Shown here one piece after another: positions 12,501 through 24,315 of a DNA stretch of 64,000 nucleotides (positions within the stretch are counted from its first letter, which is position 1; each line of letters opens with the position of its first letter). The translations under genes were made by a program, and so were the position numbers. This stretch comes from Pseudomonadota bacterium (GTDB lineage: Bacteria > Pseudomonadota > Alphaproteobacteria > Puniceispirillales > Marisalimonadaceae). Where the stretch lies: NCBI GenBank assembly GCA_028382005.1, contig JAOESH010000005.1:17418-81417 (forward strand). The letters run 5' to 3'. The notes under the pieces were generated by a model. It was not told the DNA's origin. It did not search any database and worked only from the letters and a program-made list of their open reading frames with translations.

Positions 12501-12539
12501 ATTGTAATATTTACTATCTATTTGGTCAAGAACAAAAAA
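12501..12539 (-). promoter_or_regulatory. Putative sigma70-type promoter for the str operon (rpsL-rpsG-fusA-tuf)
   Basis: Minus strand reads TTGACC - 17 nt (aaatagatagtaaatat) - TACAAT, then ccgcg, in the rpoC-rpsL intergenic region. Confidence 0.65.
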
Positions 12540-12582
12540 AGAAACTTTATTTTTTTTTCATCTATTCCATTATGCTTTAATT

Positions 12583-15500
12583 TTACTCTTCATTTACTTC
12601 ATCAATTAAAGCCGGTTTCTCTTTTGCATTGACTTCCAATATTTCCTTATCTCTTCTATTAGCTGTCATTCTTAATTTATTAACTATTGATCCAGTGCCC
12701 GCAGGAACTAGGCGACCAACAATAACATTTTCTTTCAAACCTAATAAAGAGTCTGATTTTCCTGACACCGCTGCTTCGGTTAACACTCTAGTAGTTTCTT
12801 GAAATGAAGCCGCTGAAATAAAACTTTCAGTTTGTAAACTTGCTTTAGTAATTCCCAATAGAACTGGAGAACCTTTTGCAGGCTCAATATTTTGTTCTAT
12901 AGCTTTTTCATTGGCTATCTTAAACTCTAATCTGTTAACGTGTTCTCCATTAAGAAAAGTAGTTCCACCATGTTCTGTTATTTCAATCTTTTGTAACATT
13001 TGCCTTACTATAACTTCAATATGTTTATCATTGATTTTCACACCCTGAAGCCTATATACATCTTGTACTTCTTTTACCAAATAATCAGCTAAAGCTTCTA
13101 CTCCAAGTATATTTAAAATATCATGAGGAACAGGACTGCCGTCTATAATCATGTCACCTTTTCGAATAAAATCACCTTCTTGGACAGCAAGTAATTTTCC
13201 TTTTGGCACCATATACTCAACAGGATCAACATCTACATCTTGAGATACAACTTTAATTCTTCTTTTGGCTTTATAATCTGCTCCAAATTCAACAACACCA
13301 TCACTCTCAGAAATTATAGCAAAATCCTTTGGTTTTCTAGCCTCAAACAACTCAGCTACTCTTGGTAAACCACCAGTAATATCTCTTGTTTTTGAACTTT
13401 CTCTAGGAATACGAGCCAAAACTGAACCTGCCTTCACTTTACTGCCATTTTCAACGCTCAATATAGCATTCATTGACATAAAGTATCTTGCTTCCAATCC
13501 ATTTGGTAAGTTAATAACTTCACCTGCTTCATTTCTCAGAGTAATTCTAGGCCTCAAATTAGAACCACCGGCTTGCTGTTTCCAATCCAATACAACTCTG
13601 TTTCCAATACCAGTAGCTTCATCTATAACTTCTCTCATTGAAATACCATCCACAAGATCAACATAATGAGCCGTACCTTCTTTTTCTGTAACTATAGGAA
13701 TTGTGTAAGGGTCCCATTCAGCTAAAATTTGACCAGCTTTAACATTTTCACTATCTTTTTTTAGTAATTTAGCACCGTATTGCAGCCTATAACGAGCTTT
13801 TTCTCTTCCTTGCTCGTCTAATATAAGCATCTCAGAAGATCTCGATAGTACAACTTCACTACCATCTTCAGTAGTAACTAAAGATGCGTTATCCAACTTT
13901 AATTTACCGTCAAAAGGAGCTTCAATCTTTGATTGCTCAGCACCTCTTTGAGCTGCCCCACCAATATGAAATGTTCTCATTGTTAATTGTGTACCTGGTT
14001 CACCAATCGATTGAGCTGCAATAACTCCAACAGCTTCACCAATATTTACAGGGGTTCCTCTAGCGAGATCCCTACCATAACAAGCCGCACAAATACCAGG
14101 TTGAGTATCACAAGTTAAAGCGGATCTGACTTTTATCTGATCTATTCCAGCTTTTTCAATCTTATCAACATCATCTTCATTAAGTATTACACCTTTTTTA
14201 ATAATGACTTTGCTGTCTTTCCCACTTACAACGTCATCAGTTAAAGTTCGGCCTAATATTCTTTCTGTAAGAGGTTCAATTATATCTCCTCCTTCGATCA
14301 CTGCACGCATAACAAATCCATTTTCTGTTCCGCAGTCTTCGTCAGTTACAATACAATCTTGAGCTACATCAACAAGCCTTCTAGTTAAATATCCAGAGTT
14401 AGCTGTTTTTAAAGCTGTGTCTGCTAAGCCTTTTCTAGCACCATGTGTAGAGTTAAAATATTCAAGAACATTCAAACCATCTTTGAATGAAGATTTTATT
14501 GGAGTTTCAATAATTTCTCCAGATGGCTTGGCCATTAAACCTCTCATTCCAGCCAACTGTTTAATTTGAGCTGCGGAACCTCTTGCCCCTGAATGAGCCA
14601 TCATCCAAACTGAGTTTACTGGCTCTCCAACTTTTATAGTTGAAATATTTTTCATCATTTCAGCAGCTACATCGTCAGAACACTTAGACCAAACATCAAC
14701 AACTTTGTTGTATTTTTCACCTTGTGTAATCAATCCGTCTTGGTACTGCTGTTCAAAATCTTTCACTTGTTTTTCAGCGTCAGCCATTAAACCAGCTTTA
14801 GCCTTCGGGGTTTCTAGATCAGATATACCAAAGGATATACCTGCGGTACACGCATGTTTAAATCCCATTGCCATCAATTGGTCACAAAAAATTACAGTGT
14901 CTTTTTGACCACAATGCCTATACACATAATCAATAACATTAGTTACTTCTTTCTTTGTCATTAACTTGTTTATAGTATTAAAGGTTACTGAAGAGTGTTT
15001 TGGTAACAGAGTTGATAACTTCGCTCTACCAGGAGTGGTTTCAACTACTTCAACAATCGGATTGCCTGTGTTATCATATGTATTCACTCTAACTTTAACT
15101 TTTGCCTGCAAATTAACTTGATTGTTATCTAATGCCATTAAAGCTTCGGACGGAGACGAGAATATCATACCTTCACCTAATACTTTTTCACTAACCATTG
15201 ACAAGTAATAAAGACCAAGAATTATATCTTGAGATGGAACAATAATAGGCTTCCCACTAGAGGGGGATAAAATATTATTTGTAGACATCATTAGAACTCT
15301 AGCTTCTAATTGAGCTTCAAGTGACAATGGAACATGAACGGCCATTTGATCACCGTCAAAGTCTGCGTTAAAAGCTGTACAAACTAAAGGATGCAGATTT
15401 ATAGCCTTACCCTCAATTAGTACCGGTTCAAAAGCTTGTATTCCTAATCTATGTAAAGTTGGAGCTCTGTTTAGCATCACGGGATGCTCCCTTATAACCT

Positions 15501-16743
15501 CTTCAAGAATGTCCCATACCTCAGGTCTTTCTTTTTCAACCATCTTTTTAGCAGCTTTAACAGTACTAGCTAAACCATAAAGCTCTAATCTTGAATATAT
15601 AAAAGGTTTAAATAGCTCTAAAGCCATTTTTTTTGGAAGGCCACATTGATGTAACTTTAATTCAGGCCCTACAACTATTACTGATCTTCCAGAGTAATCA
15701 ACTCTTTTACCAAGTAAGTTTTGTCTAAACCTTCCTTGCTTACCTTTTAACATGTCTGACAAAGATTTTAACGGTCTTTTATTTACACCAGTAATAACTC
15801 TACCTCTTCTGCCATTGTCAAATAAAGCATCCACAGATTCTTGCAACATTCTTTTTTCATTTCGAATTATTATATCTGGTGCTCTTAGTTCTATAAGCCT
15901 TTTAAGACGATTATTTCTATTTATAACCCTTCTATAAAGATCATTTAAATCTGAAGTAGCAAACCTACCTCCATCTAATGGAACTAATGGACGCAGCTCT
16001 GGCGGTATAACAGGAACAACTTCAAGTATCATCCATTCAGGTTTAGAACCTGACTCAATAAATGATTCTACTAATTTCAATCTTTTAACTAATTTTTTTC
16101 TTTTAATTTCAGAACCGGTTTTAACTAAGTCTTCACGAATTTTTATGAGTTCCTGATCAAGGTTCATTTCGGTTAATATTTTCTTAATTGCTTCTGCACC
16201 TATAGCAACTTCAAAACTTTCATCCCCAAACTCATCAAGAGCGTTGTCGTAATCTTCTTCACTAAGCAATTGACCTTTAATAAGAGATGTTAAACCAGGT
16301 TCTGTTACTAAAAAATACTCGAAATAAAGGACTCTCTCAAGATCTTTAAGAGTCATGTCTGCAAGCAGTCCAATTCGAGATGGTAATGATTTCAAAAACC
16401 ATATATGCGCAACTGGAGCAGCCAACTCAATATGCCCCATTCTTTCCCTTCTAACTTTAGAAAGAGTAACCTCCACACCACATTTTTCGCAAATTATTCC
16501 CCTATATTTCATACGCTTGTACTTACCACATAGACATTCGTAGTCTCTAACGGGGCCGAATATTTTGGCACAGAATAACCCATCACGTTCTGGTTTGAAT
16601 GTTCTATAATTTATTGTTTCAGGTTTTCTTATTTCTCCAAATGACCAGCTTTTAATTGCTTCTGGAGAAGCAATTGAAATACTTATTTGATCAAAACCTT
16701 GAGTTACCCCTGTTTGTCCAAAAGGGTTCATGAGTTCATTCAT
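12583..16743 (-). CDS. rpoC: DNA-directed RNA polymerase subunit beta'
   Basis: 1386 aa; [20 protein letters not shown] active-site motif. Confidence 0.99.
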   Translation of the reverse strand: MNELMNPFGQTGVTQGFDQISISIASPEAIKSWSFGEIRKPETINYRTFKPERDGLFCAKIFGPVRDYECLCGKYKRMKYRGIICEKCGVEVTLSKVRRERMGHIELAAPVAHIWFLKSLPSRIGLLADMTLKDLERVLYFEYFLVTEPGLTSLIKGQLLSEEDYDNALDEFGDESFEVAIGAEAIKKILTEMNLDQELIKIREDLVKTGSEIKRKKLVKRLKLVESFIESGSKPEWMILEVVPVIPPELRPLVPLDGGRFATSDLNDLYRRVINRNNRLKRLIELRAPDIIIRNEKRMLQESVDALFDNGRRGRVITGVNKRPLKSLSDMLKGKQGRFRQNLLGKRVDYSGRSVIVVGPELKLHQCGLPKKMALELFKPFIYSRLELYGLASTVKAAKKMVEKERPEVWDILEEVIREHPVMLNRAPTLHRLGIQAFEPVLIEGKAINLHPLVCTAFNADFDGDQMAVHVPLSLEAQLEARVLMMSTNNILSPSSGKPIIVPSQDIILGLYYLSMVSEKVLGEGMIFSSPSEALMALDNNQVNLQAKVKVRVNTYDNTGNPIVEVVETTPGRAKLSTLLPKHSSVTFNTINKLMTKKEVTNVIDYVYRHCGQKDTVIFCDQLMAMGFKHACTAGISFGISDLETPKAKAGLMADAEKQVKDFEQQYQDGLITQGEKYNKVVDVWSKCSDDVAAEMMKNISTIKVGEPVNSVWMMAHSGARGSAAQIKQLAGMRGLMAKPSGEIIETPIKSSFKDGLNVLEYFNSTHGARKGLADTALKTANSGYLTRRLVDVAQDCIVTDEDCGTENGFVMRAVIEGGDIIEPLTERILGRTLTDDVVSGKDSKVIIKKGVILNEDDVDKIEKAGIDQIKVRSALTCDTQPGICAACYGRDLARGTPVNIGEAVGVIAAQSIGEPGTQLTMRTFHIGGAAQRGAEQSKIEAPFDGKLKLDNASLVTTEDGSEVVLSRSSEMLILDEQGREKARYRLQYGAKLLKKDSENVKAGQILAEWDPYTIPIVTEKEGTAHYVDLVDGISMREVIDEATGIGNRVVLDWKQQAGGSNLRPRITLRNEAGEVINLPNGLEARYFMSMNAILSVENGSKVKAGSVLARIPRESSKTRDITGGLPRVAELFEARKPKDFAIISESDGVVEFGADYKAKRRIKVVSQDVDVDPVEYMVPKGKLLAVQEGDFIRKGDMIIDGSPVPHDILNILGVEALADYLVKEVQDVYRLQGVKINDKHIEVIVRQMLQKIEITEHGGTTFLNGEHVNRLEFKIANEKAIEQNIEPAKGSPVLLGITKASLQTESFISAASFQETTRVLTEAAVSGKSDSLLGLKENVIVGRLVPAGTGSIVNKLRMTANRRDKEILEVNAKEKPALIDEVNEE

Positions 16744-16775
16744 TTTATTTCCAATCTTATTTACAAATTAATCTT

Positions 16776-19700
16776 TTATTGTTCAACAACATCCATATTA
16801 ACATTCAGACCCAGTGACTTTAACTCTTTTATTAAAACATTAAATGATTCTGGAATACCTGCCTCAAAATCGTCATCACCCTTGATTATAGATTCATATA
16901 CTTTTGTTCTACCTGAAACATCATCAGATTTGACTGTTAGCATTTCTTGCAGAGTGTAAGCTGCACCATATGCTTCAAGAGCCCAAACTTCCATCTCACC
17001 AAAACGCTGCCCACCAAACTGGGCCTTTCCACCTAAAGGCTGTTGTGTAACTAAAGAATATGGTCCAATTGATCTAGCGTGAATTTTATCATCAACTAAA
17101 TGATGGAGTTTTAACATATAGATATAACCAACTGTTACTTTTCTATCAAAAACTTCTCCAGTTCTGCCATCTGTAAGCCAAACTTGACCTGTCTCGTCTA
17201 AATCAGCTAATTTTAACATATCTTTAACATTTTTTTCACTTGCTCCATCAAATACTGGAGTTGCCATCGGAACACCTCTTTTAAGATTTTGAGCTTGCTG
17301 AATAATTTGATCGTCACTTAAGTTTGATAAGTCAGACTTAAATTGTTTATCACCATAAATCTCTGATAAGAATTTTTTTATTTTTGTATTATCATAATCA
17401 TCGGAATAAACCATTTTATTAATCTTACTTCCAAGCCCAGAGGCTGCCCAACCTAAGTGAGTTTCTAATATTTGACCAACATTCATACGTGAGGGAACTC
17501 CAAGAGGATTGAGAACTACATCAACAGGAGTACCATCTTCTAAATATGGCATATCTTCTGAAGGTATAATTCTAGAAATAACACCTTTGTTACCGTGTCT
17601 ACCAGCCATTTTATCGCCAGATTGCAACTTTCTTTTAACAGCTACAAAAACTTTTACCATCTTCATTACACCAGGCAAGAGTTCGTCACCTCTTTGTAAC
17701 TTATCAACCTTGTCGTTAAATCTGTTTTCTAAAACTTTAATAACTCCATCAAAATGGTTGGATAATTTTTCAATATTTTTTTGTATTGTGTCGTCACTTA
17801 TAGAAATAGATCTCAGCTCAACTCTAGAGATGTTACTAATAATCTCATCTGTAATAATATCTCCATTTTTAATTGATTTTATTTCTGCAGATGAAACTTC
17901 TTTTCCTAATAAATATTCTTTTAACCTCCCATAGTAAGCTCTTTCAAGAATTATTTTTTCATCATCTCGATCTTTAGCAAATCTATCAATTTCGGCTCTT
18001 TCAATTGCTCTAGCCCTTTCATCTTTATCTACACCTCTTCTAGAAAAAACTCTGACGTCAACAATAGTGCCAGACACTCCAGGAGGTACTTTTAAGGAAG
18101 TGTCACGAACATCAGAAGCTTTTTCTCCAAAAATAGCTCTAAGTAATTTTTCTTCGGGTGTCATTGGACTTTCACCCTTTGGTGTTACCTTACCAACCAT
18201 TATTTCACCAGGTTTAACTTCTGCTCCAATATATACCATTCCTGCTTCATCAAGGTTTCTGAGTGCCTCTTCTCCAATGTTAGGAATATCACGAGTAATT
18301 TCTTCTTGACCTAATTTAGTGTCTCTAGCCATCACTTCAAATTCTTCAATATGAATTGAAGAAAATACATCTTCTTTAACAATTCTTTCAGAAATTAAAA
18401 TTGAATCTTCAAAGTTATAACCATTCCAAGGCATAAACGCTACCAACACATTCCTTCCTAAGGCCAACTCACCATCTTCAGTAGCTGGACCATCCGCAAT
18501 TATATCACCAATATTAATCAAATCACCAACTTGGACTAACGGTCTTTGATTTATACAAGTATTTTGATTGCTTCTTTGAAATTTCAGTAATGAATATATA
18601 TCAACTGGGCTAATATCAACTTCGTCAGACGTATTTGCTCTTATAACTATACGAGTAGCATCGACTTGATCCACAACCCCAGATCTTCTTGCAACCAAAG
18701 TCACTCCTGAATCTTGAGCAACAGTTGCTTCAATACCAGTCCCTACAAGAGGGCTTTCTGACTTAACTAACGGCACAGCTTGTCTCATCATATTTGAACC
18801 CATCAAAGCTCTGTTTGCATCGTCATTTTCTAAAAATGGAATTAGCGCAGATGCAACTGAGACTAATTGCTTGGGAGACACATCCATGAGGTTAATATCA
18901 TTTGGATTTGCAAGACCTATGTCACCCGCCTTTCTTACTGGAAGCAGTTCATCTGTAAATCGATCTTTATTGTCCAATTCAGCATTAGCTTGAGCTATAG
19001 TAAACTTTCCTTCTTCAATAGCAGACACATATACAACTTCTTTAGTAACTTTACCTTGCTCTACTTTTCTATAAGGAGTTTCTATAAAACCATACTGATT
19101 GATTTGAGCAAACGTAGCCAAAGAATTAATTAAACCTATGTTTGGCCCTTCTGGTGTTTCAATTGGACAAATTCTACCATAATGAGTTGGGTGAACGTCC
19201 CTAACTTCAAACCCTGCTCTTTCTCTTGTCAAACCACCAGGTCCTAAAGCAGATACCCTACGTTTATGAGTTATTTCTGAAAGTGGATTTGTTTGATCCA
19301 TAAACTGAGACAATTGGCTTGATCCAAAAAACTCTCTAATAGAAGCCGCAGCCGGCTTTGCATTTATAAGATCTTGAGGCATTAAATTTTCTATTTCATT
19401 AGCTGAGCTCATTCTTTCTTTAATCGCTCTTTCCATCCTAGAAAGACCAACACGATATTGATTTTCTAACAATTCACCAACTGATCTTACTCTTCTATTA
19501 CCTAAATGATCAATATCATCAATTTCACCATGACCATCTTTTAGTGATATCAACTCCTTAAGAATAGCTAATATATCCACTTTTCTTAAGACTCTCAAAC
19601 TATCATCCAAATCAAGGTCTAAACGAGCTGACATTTTAACTCTACCAACAGCCGATAAATCGTATTTATCTTGATCAAAAAACAACCCATTAAATAAAGC

Positions 19701-20954
19701 TTCAGCTGTTTCATGCGCAGGAGGCTCCCCTGGACGCATTACTCTGTAGATATCAACCAAAGATTCTTCTCTAGATGCATTTTTATCTAAAGCTAACGTA
19801 TTTCTTAACCAAGGACCAACAGATGAATTATCAATTGATAATATTCTTAGTTCATCCAAATTATTCATTTTAAAAAGATTTATTAAATCCTCAGTTACTT
19901 CGTCACCAGCTTCAGCATATACCTCGCCTGAATCTAAGTTTATAATATCGTCTGAAATGTATTTACCGAGAAGTTGTTGTTCATCGACAGTAATTGTTTT
20001 TAGCCCGTCTTCAGATAATTTCTTTATGCTTCTAGGTGTAATTTTATCACCAGATTCAGCTACAACTTTTCCAGTTTTAGCGTTAATCAAGTCAAAACTT
20101 AAACGTAAGCCTTTATAATTATTTTCAATAAAATCAGTTGTCCACTTGTTAGATTTTAATTTATAGGTTTGATTCTGATAGAAAAAATTTAAAATATCTT
20201 CTCTTGTCATACCAATAAGTTTTGTTCTATCAGGTTCTTCTTGTTTTTCTTGACATTCTTTCAAATATTTCTCTGATTTTTCATCTAACAAAGCCATTAG
20301 TAATGTAGTGCATGGTAATTTTCTTCTTCGGTCTATCCTTACATTTAGAATATCTTTTGGATCAAATTCAAAGTCCAACCATGATCCTCTGTAAGGAATA
20401 ACTCTTGCTGCGAATAAATATTTGCCTGAAGCATGACTTTTTCCTTTATCATGGTCAAAAAATACACCTGGAGATCTATGCATCTGTGAGACTATTACTC
20501 TTTCAGTACCATTTACAACGAATGTTCCATTAGGCGTCATTAATGGCATATCACCCATATATACATCTTGCTCTTTCATATCTCTAATGGATCTAGTACC
20601 AGTATCAGCGTCCAAATCCCAAACTATTAATCTTAAAGTTAATCTTAAAGGAGAGGAATAAGTTAATCCTCGTTGGTGACATTCCTCAACGTCATATTTA
20701 GGCTCTTCTAAAGTGTAAGAAACAAACTCTAACATAGATCTGCCAGCAAAGTCTTTAATTGGAAAGACTGAATTAAAAACAGCTTGTAACCCTATATCGT
20801 TTCTATCAATAATTGGGATATACATTTGTAAGAATTGTTCATAAGAATTTCTTTGAACTTCAATCAAATTTGGCATTTTGGCAACTTCTTTGATTTTTCC
20901 GAATGTTCTTCTTATTCTTCTTCTATTTAACAATGTACTTGATTGAACTGGCAT
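16776..20954 (-). CDS. rpoB: DNA-directed RNA polymerase subunit beta
   Basis: 1392 aa; [68 protein letters not shown]. Confidence 0.99.
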   Translation of the reverse strand: MPVQSSTLLNRRRIRRTFGKIKEVAKMPNLIEVQRNSYEQFLQMYIPIIDRNDIGLQAVFNSVFPIKDFAGRSMLEFVSYTLEEPKYDVEECHQRGLTYSSPLRLTLRLIVWDLDADTGTRSIRDMKEQDVYMGDMPLMTPNGTFVVNGTERVIVSQMHRSPGVFFDHDKGKSHASGKYLFAARVIPYRGSWLDFEFDPKDILNVRIDRRRKLPCTTLLMALLDEKSEKYLKECQEKQEEPDRTKLIGMTREDILNFFYQNQTYKLKSNKWTTDFIENNYKGLRLSFDLINAKTGKVVAESGDKITPRSIKKLSEDGLKTITVDEQQLLGKYISDDIINLDSGEVYAEAGDEVTEDLINLFKMNNLDELRILSIDNSSVGPWLRNTLALDKNASREESLVDIYRVMRPGEPPAHETAEALFNGLFFDQDKYDLSAVGRVKMSARLDLDLDDSLRVLRKVDILAILKELISLKDGHGEIDDIDHLGNRRVRSVGELLENQYRVGLSRMERAIKERMSSANEIENLMPQDLINAKPAAASIREFFGSSQLSQFMDQTNPLSEITHKRRVSALGPGGLTRERAGFEVRDVHPTHYGRICPIETPEGPNIGLINSLATFAQINQYGFIETPYRKVEQGKVTKEVVYVSAIEEGKFTIAQANAELDNKDRFTDELLPVRKAGDIGLANPNDINLMDVSPKQLVSVASALIPFLENDDANRALMGSNMMRQAVPLVKSESPLVGTGIEATVAQDSGVTLVARRSGVVDQVDATRIVIRANTSDEVDISPVDIYSLLKFQRSNQNTCINQRPLVQVGDLINIGDIIADGPATEDGELALGRNVLVAFMPWNGYNFEDSILISERIVKEDVFSSIHIEEFEVMARDTKLGQEEITRDIPNIGEEALRNLDEAGMVYIGAEVKPGEIMVGKVTPKGESPMTPEEKLLRAIFGEKASDVRDTSLKVPPGVSGTIVDVRVFSRRGVDKDERARAIERAEIDRFAKDRDDEKIILERAYYGRLKEYLLGKEVSSAEIKSIKNGDIITDEIISNISRVELRSISISDDTIQKNIEKLSNHFDGVIKVLENRFNDKVDKLQRGDELLPGVMKMVKVFVAVKRKLQSGDKMAGRHGNKGVISRIIPSEDMPYLEDGTPVDVVLNPLGVPSRMNVGQILETHLGWAASGLGSKINKMVYSDDYDNTKIKKFLSEIYGDKQFKSDLSNLSDDQIIQQAQNLKRGVPMATPVFDGASEKNVKDMLKLADLDETGQVWLTDGRTGEVFDRKVTVGYIYMLKLHHLVDDKIHARSIGPYSLVTQQPLGGKAQFGGQRFGEMEVWALEAYGAAYTLQEMLTVKSDDVSGRTKVYESIIKGDDDFEAGIPESFNVLIKELKSLGLNVNMDVVEQ

Positions 20955-21010
20955 TTATTATCCTTTTAATTTTAAAATTTGCTTTATATTACAAAGTGGA
21001 CAAAATAAAG

Positions 21011-21045
21011 TTGAAAAAACAAGCCTATATCACATAGGCTTGTTT
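21011..21045 (-). terminator. Intrinsic terminator/attenuator-like hairpin between rplL and rpoB
   Basis: Minus strand: AAACAAGCCTAT-GTGAT-ATAGGCTTGTTT followed by TTTC; perfect 12-bp stem, 5-nt loop, T-tract. Confidence 0.8.
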
Positions 21046-21066
21046 ATATATTATCTTAAAAATCAA

Positions 21067-21441
21067 TTACTTGATTTCGACAGTAGCACCAGCTTCTTCA
21101 AGCTTAGCTTTAATTTCGTTAGCCTCTGCCTCAGGTACAGCTTCCTTTACCATTGAAGGTGCAGCTTCTACTAGGTCTTTAGCTTCTTTCAAACCTAACC
21201 CTGTTACAGCTCTAACTTCTTTGATAACATTTATTTTCTTTTCACCTATTGAGGATAACATAACATTAAATTCAGTCTTTGCCTCAGCTGCAGGAGCAGC
21301 ATCACCGCCGCCTGCAGCTGCAACAGCAACAGGTGCGGATGCAGAAACACCCCATTTTTCTTCAAGAAGTTTAGCCAAGTCAGCTGCCTCTAAGACAGTA
21401 AGTGCGCTTAAGTCTTCTACGATTTTCTCTATATCTGCCAT
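21067..21441 (-). CDS. rplL: 50S ribosomal protein L7/L12 (bL12)
   Basis: 124 aa; Ala-rich hinge, [27 protein letters not shown]. Confidence 0.99.
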   Translation of the reverse strand: MADIEKIVEDLSALTVLEAADLAKLLEEKWGVSASAPVAVAAAGGGDAAPAAEAKTEFNVMLSSIGEKKINVIKEVRAVTGLGLKEAKDLVEAAPSMVKEAVPEAEANEIKAKLEEAGATVEIK

Positions 21442-21465
21442 TTTAATCTCCTAAATATTTATTTG

Positions 21466-21972
21466 TTATTGTTTTGATTTTTGTGAAATTGTTCTTAAAA
21501 CTTGTGAGGCCGGCTCCATTGACAATCTTAGTATTTTTGAAGCAGGTGCTTGAAGTAGACCTACAAGCGTTCCTCTTAGATCTGTTAGACTTGGAAGCTT
21601 AGCTAATGCTTCTACATCTGTTTTAGAAAGCGGTTTATCTTCTAAACCACCTCCAATTATAACTAATTTTTCATTCTCTTTAGCAAAATCGACCAATATT
21701 TTTGCAGCCATCACAGGATCTTTAGAAGAACCAATAGCGGTTGGTCCTTTAAACATAGCGTCCATGTGTTGGTATTTTGTGTCCTTTAACGCGATACGAG
21801 CAATTCTATTTTTTGTGACTTTAAAATTACATTTTTCGTTACGCATTTTAGTTCGGAGATCTGTGCTCTCCGCGACCGTAAGACCAATACAATGAACAAT
21901 TACGACTGACGCCGCTCCTTCAAATGTATCATGCAAAATATTGACCAAGTCGGTTTTTTGATTTCTATCCAC
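21466..21972 (-). CDS. rplJ: 50S ribosomal protein L10 (uL10)
   Basis: 168 aa; MDRNQKTDLVNILHDTFEGAASVVIVHCIGLTVAESTDLR, KNRIARIAL. Confidence 0.97.
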   Translation of the reverse strand: MDRNQKTDLVNILHDTFEGAASVVIVHCIGLTVAESTDLRTKMRNEKCNFKVTKNRIARIALKDTKYQHMDAMFKGPTAIGSSKDPVMAAKILVDFAKENEKLVIIGGGLEDKPLSKTDVEALAKLPSLTDLRGTLVGLLQAPASKILRLSMEPASQVLRTISQKSKQ

Positions 21973-22059
21973 CGATTAAGCCTCCAATTTGTTATTATGA
22001 CAACTTTACTATCATAATACTTGTTGCATTTAAGGTAATATAATTACCCACGGCCCGCC

Positions 22060-22165
22060 CTATAAGTTACAGCAGAATTTCTGCTTTCCTTGTCTATGTA
22101 GGATATTAAGAACTTCTAAATTCTCCTACAGTCTTGGACAGGTTCAGCCTTTTTAAGGGCTGATT
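22060..22165 (-). ncRNA. Ribosomal protein L10 leader-like cis-regulatory RNA (approximate bounds)
   Basis: Minus strand CCAAGACTGTAGGAG...TCCTACATAGACAAGG resembles the L10 leader core (GACYGUAGG ... CCUGCGUAGAC) and lies in the 238-nt rplA-rplJ spacer. Confidence 0.7.
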
Positions 22166-22210
22166 GAGAATAAAAAACTATTATTCTCGTTATAAATATA
22201 AAGTCAGTAA

Positions 22211-22885
22211 CTATATATTTATATTTATACCAGCTCCCATTGTTGAACTGATTGATATTTTTTTTATAAATGTTCCTTTTGCACCAGAAGGTCTAGCCTT
22301 TTGTACCGCTTCTATGAATGAATTAACATTTTCAGTTAACTTTTCAGAACCAAAACTAATTTTTCCTACACCCGCTTGTACTATACCAGTTTTTTCAGCA
22401 CGATACTGAACTTGACCTGATTTTGCAGCTTCAACAGCCACCTTAACATCTGCGGTTACTGTACCTAGCTTTGGGTTAGGCATAAGGCCTTTAGGACCTA
22501 AAATCTTTCCTATTCTTCCAACAACTCCCATTAAATCAGGTGTCGCTATAATCCTATCATAGTCAAGATTACCTTTTTGCATATCCTCAGCTAGATCCTC
22601 GGCACCGACTATATCAGCACCTGCACTTCTAGCTTCTTCAGCTTTTTGATCCCTTGCAAAAACTGCTACCTTCATTTTTTTTCCATTACCATGAGGTAAC
22701 GACACAACACCTCTAACCATTTGATCAGCATGTCTAGGGTCAATACCTAAATTCATTGAAACTTCGATAGTTTCATCAAACTTCTTTTTTTTGCTATCAA
22801 CAAAAAGCTTCATCGCTTCACTTACGTTAAAAGATTTATTATCTATATCTTTGTACATATCTGTTAAATTTTTACTCTTTTTCAT
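22211..22885 (-). CDS. rplA: 50S ribosomal protein L1 (uL1)
   Basis: 224 aa; [42 protein letters not shown]. Confidence 0.99.
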   Translation of the reverse strand: MKKSKNLTDMYKDIDNKSFNVSEAMKLFVDSKKKKFDETIEVSMNLGIDPRHADQMVRGVVSLPHGNGKKMKVAVFARDQKAEEARSAGADIVGAEDLAEDMQKGNLDYDRIIATPDLMGVVGRIGKILGPKGLMPNPKLGTVTADVKVAVEAAKSGQVQYRAEKTGIVQAGVGKISFGSEKLTENVNSFIEAVQKARPSGAKGTFIKKISISSTMGAGININI

Positions 22886-22888
22886 TGT

Positions 22889-23317
22889 TTACTCCAAAAT
22901 CTCTAAACCCATTGACCTAGCTGAACCCTTAACCATTTCCATAGCACCTTCAATATTAGCTGCATTTAAATCTTTCATTTTACTTTCAGCTATTTCTCTT
23001 ACTTGATTAATTTTAACTGAACCACCAACAGTTCTTCCTGGTTCACTAGAACCTTTATCCTTGCCAGCAGCTTTTTTCAGAAAAAACGAAACTGGTGGTG
23101 TTTTGGTAACAAAACTGAAACTCTTATCTGAAAAAACTGTAATGACAACAGGTATTGGCATATTTTTTTCAAGAGAGTCAGTTGAGGCATTAAAAGCTTT
23201 ACAAAACTCCATTATGTTCACACCTCTTTGACCAAGAGCTGGGCCAACAGGTGGGGATGGATTAGCAGCCCCTGCTGGGATATTTAACTTAATGTAACCG
23301 TCTATTTTTTTTGCCAT
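22889..23317 (-). CDS. rplK: 50S ribosomal protein L11 (uL11)
   Basis: 142 aa; [32 protein letters not shown]. Confidence 0.99.
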   Translation of the reverse strand: MAKKIDGYIKLNIPAGAANPSPPVGPALGQRGVNIMEFCKAFNASTDSLEKNMPIPVVITVFSDKSFSFVTKTPPVSFFLKKAAGKDKGSSEPGRTVGGSVKINQVREIAESKMKDLNAANIEGAMEMVKGSARSMGLEILE

Positions 23318-23360
23318 TTTAACCTCCGCAACAACAAAGTTGGTGCTAATAAATTACTAA

Positions 23361-23891
23361 TTAAATCTTTTCTACCTGCGTATATTCAAGATCAACAGGA
23401 GTTGATCTTCCAAAAATAGATACTGCTACCTTCAACCTTGATTTATCTTCATCAACTTCTTCAACTAAACCATTAAAACTTTGAAAAGGACCTTCAGAAA
23501 CCCTAACTTCCTCACCAATTTCATAAATTATACTAGATCTAGGTCTTTCTACACCTTCACTTATTTGATTGATTAACCTTTTAGCCTCAACTTCAGTAAT
23601 AGCACTTGGCCTACCTTTACCTCCAAGAAATCCTGTTACTTTAGGTTGGGCCTTAATTAAATGCCAACTTTCATCTGTCATTTCCATCTTGATTAATATA
23701 TATCCAGGAAAAAACTTCTTTTCAGTTTGCACCTTAGATCCACGTCTGATTTCGACAACTTCCTCAGTTGGAACTAAAACTTCTTCGATTAGATTCTCTA
23801 ACTTTTTAGAAGCAACTTGTTCTTCAATGCTCTGACATACTTTTTTTTCAGAACCTGAAAAAACATGAACTACGTACCACCTCATGGCCAT
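23361..23891 (-). CDS. nusG: Transcription termination/antitermination factor NusG
   Basis: 176 aa; [49 protein letters not shown] motif. Confidence 0.99.
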   Translation of the reverse strand: MAMRWYVVHVFSGSEKKVCQSIEEQVASKKLENLIEEVLVPTEEVVEIRRGSKVQTEKKFFPGYILIKMEMTDESWHLIKAQPKVTGFLGGKGRPSAITEVEAKRLINQISEGVERPRSSIIYEIGEEVRVSEGPFQSFNGLVEEVDEDKSRLKVAVSIFGRSTPVDLEYTQVEKI

Positions 23892-23943
23892 TATAACCGC
23901 CTAATATTAAAACTTAGAATTAAACAAAAAAACAACAAGATAA

Positions 23944-24159
23944 TTAGCCACCAAAACTCAATAATGTTTGAACAATATTTGAAAGCAGAAGGTCAACTAG
24001 AAAAAAAAATACTGATGCAATTAAAGCCATTACAAAAACTGACATAGAGGCTAACAAAGTTTCACGCTTAGTTGCCCATGTTATTCTATTAATTTCTTGT
24101 CTAACCTGCCTAACAAATTGTGCGGGATTTGTTTTAGCCATGAGTAGCCTTCCTTGCAA
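23944..24159 (-). CDS. secE: Preprotein translocase subunit SecE; likely true start at internal MAKTNP
   Basis: Short protein with QFVRQVRQEINRITWATKRETL and a single TM helix, upstream of nusG. Confidence 0.95.
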   Translation of the reverse strand: MQGRLLMAKTNPAQFVRQVRQEINRITWATKRETLLASMSVFVMALIASVFFFLVDLLLSNIVQTLLSFGG

Positions 24160-24230
24160 GGATAAAATGATTAATTACATTTTTTTTTATGATAAGTCAA
24201 AGTGATTAAGTCTTTTTATTTAATTTTAAA

Positions 24231-24306
24231 TGGCAGGAGTGGAGGGACTCGAACCCCCAGCCCCCGGTTTTGGAGACCGGTGCTCTACCAATTGAGCTAC
24301 ACTCCT
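24231..24306 (-). tRNA. tRNA-Trp (anticodon CCA), 3' CCA encoded
   Basis: Minus strand AGGAGTGTAGCTCAATTGGTAGAGC...CTCCAAA...GGGTTCGAGTCCCTCCACTCCTGCCA cloverleaf. Confidence 0.97.
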
Positions 24307-24315
24307 AATTAAATC

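Noticed and set aside
17509-19133. Long plus-strand ORFs antisense to rpoB (141, 80 and 88 aa)
   Set aside because: Codon-composition shadow of rpoB; no motifs.
12006-20954. Checked rpsL and the rpoB rifampicin cluster for resistance-type substitutions
   Set aside because: PKKPNS and VKDLPG in S12 and FMDQ...[11 protein letters not shown] in RpoB look wild-type (drug-sensitive type).
21071-21454. 127-aa plus-strand ORF antisense to rplL
   Set aside because: Mirror of the Ala-rich rplL sequence; not coding.
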